From DASZIT01 sp052143315 (GTDB lineage Bacteria; Actinomycetota; Acidimicrobiia; Acidimicrobiales; RAAP-2), in NCBI GenBank assembly GCA_052143315.1, contig JBKQTE010000097.1, positions 62,001 through 126,000 on the forward strand: 64,000 nucleotides of DNA, read 5' to 3'. Under the pieces are notes generated by a model. It did no database searches. It saw only the letters and a program-made list of their open reading frames with translations, and was not told the DNA's origin. The position numbers were made by a program, and so were the translations under genes. Position 1 is the stretch's first letter; each line of letters begins with the position of its first letter. Of this stretch, positions 58,157 to 64,000 are shown one piece after another.

Positions 58157-59869
58157 TCAGGTGGCGGCGGGGGTGCCGGCCAGGTGATCCTCGACCACCC
58201 GGCCGTGGTCGAGGACCACCACCTCGTCGAAGTGCTCCACCTCGCCGGGACGGTGGGTGACCAGCACCACCGATCGGCCCTCGGTGGCGGCCAGCACGTC
58301 GGCCAGCAGCCGGTCGGCGGTGGGTTGGTCGAGCCCGGCGGTGGGCTCGTCGAGCACCAGCACCGGCGGGTCGGTGAGCAACGTCCGGGCCAGGGCGATG
58401 CGCTGACGCTGGCCTCCCGACACCTGGGTGCCCCGCTCCCCGACCTGGGTGTCGAGGCCCTCGGGCAGTGACCCCACCCACGACTCGAGCTGGGCCAGGC
58501 GCACCACCTCGGCCACCTCGGTCGCCGAGGCGTCTGTTCGGCCGAGGGTGATGTTGTTGCGGATGGTGGTGGCGAAGAGGTGGGCGTCCTGGGACAGGAG
58601 GCCGACGGTCCGGCGGACCTCGTCCTGGGCCAGGTCGCCGACCTGTACGCCGTCGATGGTGACGTGGCCGCCCGACAGCGGCCAGAACCGGAGGAGCACG
58701 TCGACCAGGCTGGTCTTGCCGGCGCCGCTCGGGCCGACCACCGCCACACGGCGCCCCGGGGGGATCCGGAGAGTCACCCCGTCCAGGGCCCAGGGGAGCT
58801 CGGGACGGTAGCGGAGCCGGACGCCCTCCAGCACGATCTCCGGTGACTGGCCCGGCGGTCGAGCCGGCAGGGTGGCGGGGTGGGGGGGATCCGTGACCGG
58901 CACCGGCAGCTCCGCCACCGCCAGCAGCCGCCGGGCGGCCTCGACGTACCCGGTGAGCCGGAGGGCGGCGTCGGCCACCGGGGGGACCACGTCGAAGGCG
59001 GCCAGCGCCACCAGGGGGAGCACCCCGAGCATCACCGGGGCCAGGGCGTGGCCCCGGACCGCCGGGACGGCCACCACCAGCACCCCGACGAGGGCGGCGC
59101 CGGTGATGGCGGTGGTCAGGGCGGAGACGGAACCGGTGGCGAACGCCCGTCGGCGGGCCAGGCGGGTCAGGGCACGGTCGGTGTCGAGTGCCCGCCCCAG
59201 GTACTCGTCGTCCAGGCCGTAGGCCAGCAGGTCGGGGGCGCCCTGCAGCAGGTCGACCACCTCGGCGCTGAGCCGGCCCCGTAGCTCGGCCTCCCGGCGG
59301 CCGGCCCGGCCCCCGGCCAGCGCCATCAGGGTCGGGCCCACCAGCCCGGCCAGGAGGCAGGCGCCCAGCACCAGCCCGGCGGCAGGCAGTAGGGCACCGA
59401 CGATGATCACCGCCACCACCGAGACGACCCCGGCCACCAGCAACGGCGAGACGCTCCGCAGGTAGAGGTCCTCCAGGGTGTCCACGTCCTCGGTGGCCCG
59501 GGCCAGCAGGTCGCCGCTGCGGGTGTGGCGCAGGCCGGCCGGGGCCAGCGGCTCGAGCCGGTCGAACAGCCAGAGGCGGAGCCGGGCCAGGACGCCGAAG
59601 GCGGCGTCGTGGGAGACCAGCCGTTCGGCATAGCGGAGGGGGCCCCGGCACAGGGCCAGCAGCTGCACGGCCGCCATCAGGACGGTGAGGGTGTAGAGCG
59701 GCGGACGCAGGGCGGCCTGGTCGATCAACGAGCCCGAGCAGGCCATGAGCCCGATGGTGGCGGCCCCGGCCCCGGCCCCCAGGGCGGCGGAGACGGCCAG
59801 GCGCCCCCGGGGCGGTGCCCCGACCCGCAGCATGGTCCGGAGGGTGCCGAGCTGACCGGTGGATGTCAT
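58157..59869 (-). CDS. cydC: Thiol reductant ABC exporter subunit CydC
   Basis: The protein has 570 residues: an N-terminal six-helix ABC exporter domain and a nucleotide-binding domain with Walker A 'VVGPSGAGKTSLVD', Q-loop 'LLSQDAHLF', signature 'VSGGQRQRIALAR' and Walker B 'PVLVLDEPTAGLD'. With CydD it exports cysteine or glutathione-type thiols (mycothiol or cysteine here) needed to assemble cytochrome bd hemes. The ATG overlaps the cydD stop by 4 nt. It is the last gene of the operon. Confidence 0.92.
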   Translation of the reverse strand: MTSTGQLGTLRTMLRVGAPPRGRLAVSAALGAGAGAATIGLMACSGSLIDQAALRPPLYTLTVLMAAVQLLALCRGPLRYAERLVSHDAAFGVLARLRLWLFDRLEPLAPAGLRHTRSGDLLARATEDVDTLEDLYLRSVSPLLVAGVVSVVAVIIVGALLPAAGLVLGACLLAGLVGPTLMALAGGRAGRREAELRGRLSAEVVDLLQGAPDLLAYGLDDEYLGRALDTDRALTRLARRRAFATGSVSALTTAITGAALVGVLVVAVPAVRGHALAPVMLGVLPLVALAAFDVVPPVADAALRLTGYVEAARRLLAVAELPVPVTDPPHPATLPARPPGQSPEIVLEGVRLRYRPELPWALDGVTLRIPPGRRVAVVGPSGAGKTSLVDVLLRFWPLSGGHVTIDGVQVGDLAQDEVRRTVGLLSQDAHLFATTIRNNITLGRTDASATEVAEVVRLAQLESWVGSLPEGLDTQVGERGTQVSGGQRQRIALARTLLTDPPVLVLDEPTAGLDQPTADRLLADVLAATEGRSVVLVTHRPGEVEHFDEVVVLDHGRVVEDHLAGTPAAT

Positions 59870-61632
59870 CGGCGCGCCCCCGTCAGTGCCACCGGCACCG
59901 GCGGCCGGGGCCGCTCGACACCCGCCAGGGTCACCACCCGGTCGACGCGCCCGACCAGCCCGCGCCGGTGAGCGGCGATGAGGACGGTCCTCCCCTCGAG
60001 GAACGGTCCCAGCGACGCCGACAGGGCTGCCTCGCGGCCGCGGTCGAGGTGGGAGGAGGGCTCGTCCAACAGGACCAGCGGCGCGTCCCGCAGGACGGCC
60101 CTGGCGATGGCCACCCGCTGTCGCTCACCGGCGCTCAGGGTGAACCCGCCCTCGCCCACCTCGGTGTCCAGGCCGTCGGGGAGCATCGCCACCAGCTCGT
60201 CGAGCCCGGCGACCTCCACCGCCCGGGCCACGGCCGACGGCCCTGCCGTCCGGTCGCCGACGGTGATGTTGTCGGCTAGTGAGCCGCGGAAGAGCGACGG
60301 CCGCTGGGGCACCCAGGCGATCTGCCGGCGCCACTGGCGGGGGTCGGCCCGCGACAGCTCCACCCCGCCAATGGAGACGGTGCCGGCCAGGGGTGTCACG
60401 AACCCCAGCACCACCCCGAGGAGAGTCGACTTCCCCGACCCCGACGGGCCCATCAGGGCGACGTGCTCGCCCGGTGACACCGTCAGGTCGACATCGTCGA
60501 GCACCGGGCCGGACCGCCCCGGATAGCCGACGGTGATCCCCTGGAGGACCAGGGGATGGCGACCCGGGTCCGGCCCCGGGACCGGCGTCCGGTCCACGCC
60601 GACCGGGGAGGTGTCCCCGACCGGGGAGGTCTGGTCGAGGATGTCGAGGATGCGGGCGGCGGCCGCCTGGCCCTCGGTGCTGGCGTGGAACTCGGTGGCC
60701 GCCCGGCGGAGGGGCAGGTACACCTCGGGGGCGAGCATCAGGATGGCCAGCGCGGTACCGAAGGCGATCTCCCCGTCGAGCAGCCGGAGGCCCAGGAAGA
60801 GAGCGACCAGGGCGGTGCCCACCGCCGCCAGCATCTCGAGGGCCAACGAGGAGAGGAAGGCCACCCGCAGGGTGGACATGGTGGCCTGCCGCAGGTCGTC
60901 GGTGGCCGCCTCGATGGAGCGGCGCCCGCTGGAAACGCTCCCGGTGCTCCGGAGGGTGGGCAGCCCCTGGAGGATGTCGAGGAACCGGGCACCCAGGTGG
61001 GAGAGGCGCTCCCACTGCTGGTGGGTGCTGTCCTTGGCGGCCAGCCCGAGCAGGATCATGAAGACCGGCAACGCCGCCAGCGTGACCGCCAGGATGGCGA
61101 AGGACAGCCAGTCCGACCACGCCACCCAGGCCAGGACGGCGGTGGGAGCGAGGGCAGCCAGGATCGTCTGTGGCACCACCCGGGCGAAGTAGGCGTCGAG
61201 GGCCCCGACCCCCCGGGTGGCGGCCACCGACAGCTCGCCGGTCTGCTCGCCCGACAGCCACGAGGGCCCCAGCTCGAGGGCGTGGGAGAGCATCTGCCGG
61301 CGGAGGGTGGACATCACGGTGGCCGAGGTCCGGTGGGCGGCCACCTCGCCCGCCCAGGCCAGCACGGCGCGGAACAGGCAGGTCCCGGCCAGGCCGACCA
61401 GCAGCGGGGTCACCTCGGCCAGCGTGGACCGGTGGAGGAAGACCCGGTCGACCACGGTGGCCACCAGAACCGCCTGGGCGATCAGGCAGACGGTGGAGGC
61501 CGCCCCGACCGCCACCGCCACCGCCAGGTACCGGCGGGTGACCGCCACCCGCCGGAGGAGCCGGCGGTCGATGAGGCCTCGGGGCCGCTCCGGTGGGGCC
61601 ACCCCGGACGGCCCGGCGCTGGGCGCGGCCAA
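59866..61632 (-). CDS. cydD: Thiol reductant ABC exporter subunit CydD
   Basis: The protein has 588 residues of the same ABC exporter architecture: membrane domain with 'LMILLGLAAKDSTHQQWERL', typical of CydD, and an ATPase with 'ALMGPSGSGKSTLLGVVLGF', 'TLSAGERQRVAIARAVLRDA' and 'LVLLDEPSSHLD'. The start TTG 61632 lies 3 nt after the cydB stop; GTG 61602 is an alternative. It is translated as part of cydABDC. Confidence 0.92.
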   Translation of the reverse strand: MAAPSAGPSGVAPPERPRGLIDRRLLRRVAVTRRYLAVAVAVGAASTVCLIAQAVLVATVVDRVFLHRSTLAEVTPLLVGLAGTCLFRAVLAWAGEVAAHRTSATVMSTLRRQMLSHALELGPSWLSGEQTGELSVAATRGVGALDAYFARVVPQTILAALAPTAVLAWVAWSDWLSFAILAVTLAALPVFMILLGLAAKDSTHQQWERLSHLGARFLDILQGLPTLRSTGSVSSGRRSIEAATDDLRQATMSTLRVAFLSSLALEMLAAVGTALVALFLGLRLLDGEIAFGTALAILMLAPEVYLPLRRAATEFHASTEGQAAAARILDILDQTSPVGDTSPVGVDRTPVPGPDPGRHPLVLQGITVGYPGRSGPVLDDVDLTVSPGEHVALMGPSGSGKSTLLGVVLGFVTPLAGTVSIGGVELSRADPRQWRRQIAWVPQRPSLFRGSLADNITVGDRTAGPSAVARAVEVAGLDELVAMLPDGLDTEVGEGGFTLSAGERQRVAIARAVLRDAPLVLLDEPSSHLDRGREAALSASLGPFLEGRTVLIAAHRRGLVGRVDRVVTLAGVERPRPPVPVALTGARR

Positions 61633-61635
61633 GGG

Positions 61636-62829
61636 TCAGGCCTGCCCGTCCCCGTCGGCGGTCCCGGTCGGTCCACCGGTGCTGTCGAGGGTGGGCGCGT
61701 CGACCGCGGCCGCCGGACCGACCGCCACCGCCACCTGACCGCCGTCGCCGGTCGACCCGGTCACCGGACCGCTGTCGGCGGTCGCCGGTGGACGGTGGAG
61801 GCGCTGGCGGAAGACGTAGTACGACCATCCCTGGTAGAGCAGGACCAGCGGCGTGAAGATGCACGCCACGATGGTCATCACCTTCAGGGTGTACGGCGCC
61901 GAGGCGGAGTTGCCGATGGTGAGGTCGTAGGCGGGGGAGATGCTCGACACCATCACCCGGGGGAAGAGGTTCAGGAAGATGGTGGCCACCAGGGCCACGA
62001 TGGCGATGCCGGTGGCGACGAACGCCCACATCTCGAACTTCTCCCGGAGCAGCCAGCTGACCACGGCCACCGCGGCGATGGCCAGGACCGGCACGATCGG
62101 CGGCACCAGGCCGGTGTCGTGGATGCGGTGGGCGTTCAGGTACGTCCAGGTGAGGAAGGCCACCACCACCACGGTGGTGGGCACCGCCAGCCACGAGGCG
62201 ACCTTCCGCGAGCGGACCCGCAGGTCGTCGGTGGTCTTCAGCGAGGCGAAGACGGCCCCGTGCAGGGTGAACAGCAGCAGGGTGGTGACGCCACCCACCA
62301 GGGCGTAGGGGTTCAGCAGGTTGAAGAACGAGCCCAGGTAGCTGGAGTGCGGTCCGATGGGCACGCCCTTGAGGATGTTGGCGAAGGCCACCCCCCACAG
62401 CAGCGCCGGCAGCAGGCTCCCGCCGAAGATGGCCACGTCCCACCACTGCCGCCACTGGGAGCTGGGGCGCTTGCCCCGGTACTCGAAGGCCACCCCCCGG
62501 AAGATCAGGGCGGCCAGGATGAGGAACAGGGGCAGGTAGAACCCGCTGAACAGCGTGGCGTACCAGTTGGGGAAGGCGGCGAAGGTGGCACCACCGGCGG
62601 TCAGCAGCCACACCTCGTTGCCGTCCCAGACCGGGCCGATGGCGTTGATCAGCAGCCGGCGGTCGGTGTCGTCCTTGCCGAGGACCGGCAGCAGGATCCC
62701 GACCCCGAAGTCGAACCCTTCCAGCAGGAAGTAGCCCGACCACAGGACGGCGATCAGCACGAACCAGACGACCTCCAGTCCGCTACGGCTGGTGTCGAAG
62801 CTGGCCGTCGCCACGATGGTCTGCAGCAC
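61636..62829 (-). CDS. cydB: Cytochrome d ubiquinol/menaquinol oxidase subunit II
   Basis: The protein has 397 residues with eight hydrophobic helices: 'VVWFVLIAVLWSGYFLLEGF', 'DFGVGILLPVLG', 'IGPVWDGNEVWLLTAGGATF', 'FPNWYATLFSGFYLPLFLIL', all standard CydB. The last 45 residues are a Gly/Thr/Pro-rich tail. The start GTG 62829 has a perfect AAGGAG site. It pairs with CydA to form the low-oxygen, high-affinity quinol oxidase. Confidence 0.95.
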   Translation of the reverse strand: MLQTIVATASFDTSRSGLEVVWFVLIAVLWSGYFLLEGFDFGVGILLPVLGKDDTDRRLLINAIGPVWDGNEVWLLTAGGATFAAFPNWYATLFSGFYLPLFLILAALIFRGVAFEYRGKRPSSQWRQWWDVAIFGGSLLPALLWGVAFANILKGVPIGPHSSYLGSFFNLLNPYALVGGVTTLLLFTLHGAVFASLKTTDDLRVRSRKVASWLAVPTTVVVVAFLTWTYLNAHRIHDTGLVPPIVPVLAIAAVAVVSWLLREKFEMWAFVATGIAIVALVATIFLNLFPRVMVSSISPAYDLTIGNSASAPYTLKVMTIVACIFTPLVLLYQGWSYYVFRQRLHRPPATADSGPVTGSTGDGGQVAVAVGPAAAVDAPTLDSTGGPTGTADGDGQA

Positions 62830-62866
62830 TGCGTCTCCTTCTTCTCGTTCGTTCCTTGGACCCGGC

Positions 62867-64000
62867 TCAGTAGATGAGCGCCGGGGTCCTGTCCGGGCGC
62901 TCCTCGGGCACCCCGTCCCCGCCGCCGTCGTGCCCGCCACCGGCGATCCCGTCCTGGGACTCGCCGTCGTGGGCGCCCTCGACCGGCGGTGGCTGCAGCT
63001 TGGCGAAGCGCACCATGAGTCCGGCGTCGATGATGGCCAGGACGGTGTAGATGGCGGTGAAGCCGATCAGGGTGGTGACCACGTAGCCGGTCCCGATCTT
63101 GGAGACCCCGGCGGACGTCTTCAGCAGGCCGTAGACGATCCACGGTTGACGGCCCACCTCGGTGAAGATCCAGCCGGTGGTGTTGGCGATGAACGGCAGG
63201 GCGACGGCCCACACCGACAACCGCAGGAACCACCGGGCCTCCTCCAGCCGGCGCTTGCGCATCAGCCACAGCCCGACGGCGGCCACCAGCAGCATGAGGA
63301 TGCCGCAGCCCACCATGATCCGGAAGGTCCAGTACTCGACCCACAGGGTCGGCACGTAGCTGCCGGTCCCGTACTTGGCCGACTCGGAGGCCTGGACGTT
63401 GTTGATGCCCTCGACCGAGCCGTCCCAGGAGTTGTCAGCCAGAACCGACAGCATATGGGGCACCCGGATCTGGAAGATGGGGTTGCCCGACAGGTTGCCG
63501 ATGGTGAGGAGGGAGAAGCTGGCGCCGGACTGGGTGTTGTAGATGGCCTCGGCGGCGGCCATCTTCATCGGCTGCTGCTTCTCCATCAGCTTGGCCTGGC
63601 TGTCGCCGAACCACATGGTGGCGACGATGGCGATGGCCGCGATGATCAGGGCCATCTTGGCGGAGGCGGCGAACACCGGGTCGACGGCTCGCTCGGGCGC
63701 CTCGGCGGCGGCCACGGCTGCGGCCGGCTCCCCGTCGGGGGCGCGGCGCCGGTCACGCAGGATGTGCCAGGCGCTGACCCCGAGGACCAGCATGGCGGCG
63801 GTGAGGATGGCGGCGAACAGCACGTGGAGGAACGAGCCGATGAGGGTGCTGTTGGTCATCACCGCCCAGAAGTTGGTCATCACCGCCCGGTTGCCCACCA
63901 CCTTGTAGCCGACCGGGTGCTGCATCCAGGCGTTGGCCGACAGGATGAACAGGGCGGAGAGCATGGTGCCCACGCTGACCAGCCAGATCGACGCCAGGTG
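62867..64000 (-). CDS. cydA: Cytochrome d quinol oxidase subunit I, C-terminal part
   Basis: The frame is open to the window edge, so 377 residues of the C-terminal part are visible. 'FILSANAWMQHPVGY', the Q-loop lysine/glutamate region in 'KLMEKQQPMKMAAAEAIYNT', the axial methionine in 'VEYWTFRIMVGCG' and 'GRQPWIVYG' are CydA landmarks. The Q-loop is of the short type. The N-terminal heme ligands are outside the window. The tail is Gly/Asp-rich. It is followed by cydB after 37 bp. Confidence 0.95.
   Translation of the reverse strand, partial: HLASIWLVSVGTMLSALFILSANAWMQHPVGYKVVGNRAVMTNFWAVMTNSTLIGSFLHVLFAAILTAAMLVLGVSAWHILRDRRRAPDGEPAAAVAAAEAPERAVDPVFAASAKMALIIAAIAIVATMWFGDSQAKLMEKQQPMKMAAAEAIYNTQSGASFSLLTIGNLSGNPIFQIRVPHMLSVLADNSWDGSVEGINNVQASESAKYGTGSYVPTLWVEYWTFRIMVGCGILMLLVAAVGLWLMRKRRLEEARWFLRLSVWAVALPFIANTTGWIFTEVGRQPWIVYGLLKTSAGVSKIGTGYVVTTLIGFTAIYTVLAIIDAGLMVRFAKLQPPPVEGAHDGESQDGIAGGGHDGGGDGVPEERPDRTPALIY

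Noticed and set aside
60125..62743. An 872-codon minus-strand frame
   Set aside because: It is an alternative frame over cydD and cydB and consists of Arg/Gly/Pro-rich text.

Overview
The window is high-GC bacterial DNA with dense genes, frequent GTG and TTG starts and many 1-4 nt stop/start overlaps. The gene content is actinobacterial: a very large SARP/BTAD-AAA regulator, a GAF-ANTAR regulator, a mycothiol-type DinB/MDMPI protein, two luciferase-like (LLM) oxidoreductases and a GT39/GT87 pair. A decayed fragment at about 34.76 kb carries a 'GGIFAFGDA' surface-protein repeat that I associate with Acidimicrobiia. My best guess is a member of the Acidimicrobiia; this rests on recognition by eye, not on a search.

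Layout. 0-7 kb: the 5' part of a putative heme-binding-like gene, a long regulatory gap, a cysteine-nucleophile alpha/beta hydrolase that looks like the C-terminal half of a cholesterol-oxidase-type fusion, and a convergent 1191-aa SARP regulator. 7-17 kb: a catabolic region with a P450 and a TetR on the minus strand, then an acyl-CoA dehydrogenase, NAD-dependent formate dehydrogenase, two amidohydrolases, an LLM oxidoreductase and a 57-aa DUF4177-like gene on the plus strand. 17-21 kb: lone glpD and a membrane-anchored hydrolase. 21-30 kb: a HAD-GH65 disaccharide phosphorylase fusion overlapping a stress protein, followed by GT39 and GT87 membrane glycosyltransferases with two small membrane proteins.

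31.3-35 kb is an accessory island of visibly lower GC. It holds a toxin-first RelE/HigB-XRE toxin-antitoxin pair with a palindromic operator, an in-frame internal start that could yield a separate 41-aa basic peptide, and a possible PIN-fold protein. Degenerate direct repeats flank it and a pseudogene scar lies beside it.

35-46 kb: divergent regulator/target sets (HxlR with an MFS pump and a thioesterase; ArsR with an AHSA1 protein behind a leaderless, operator-covered promoter), a flavodoxin/dienelactone hydrolase pair, CYTH-CHAD, RNase Z, GAF-ANTAR and acetate kinase. 46-53.5 kb: an SRPBCC protein, an F420-type LLM enzyme, a secreted beta-propeller divergent from an ECF sigma/zinc anti-sigma pair, a HAD-IIA phosphatase, a zinc alcohol dehydrogenase and a PPOX protein. 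53.5-55.7 kb: a Pat-like lysine acetyltransferase, an AcuC-like deacetylase and a universal stress protein in one overlapping unit.

55.7-64 kb is a respiratory block on the minus strand: the cytochrome bd operon cydA(partial)-cydB-cydD-cydC, two back-to-back perfect hairpins, then a 60-aa membrane peptide, a cytochrome b6-like protein, a subunit-IV-like protein with a large extracytoplasmic insert, and a small helical protein. No Rieske or cytochrome c gene is in view. No rRNA, tRNA, CRISPR array or intact insertion sequence was seen.
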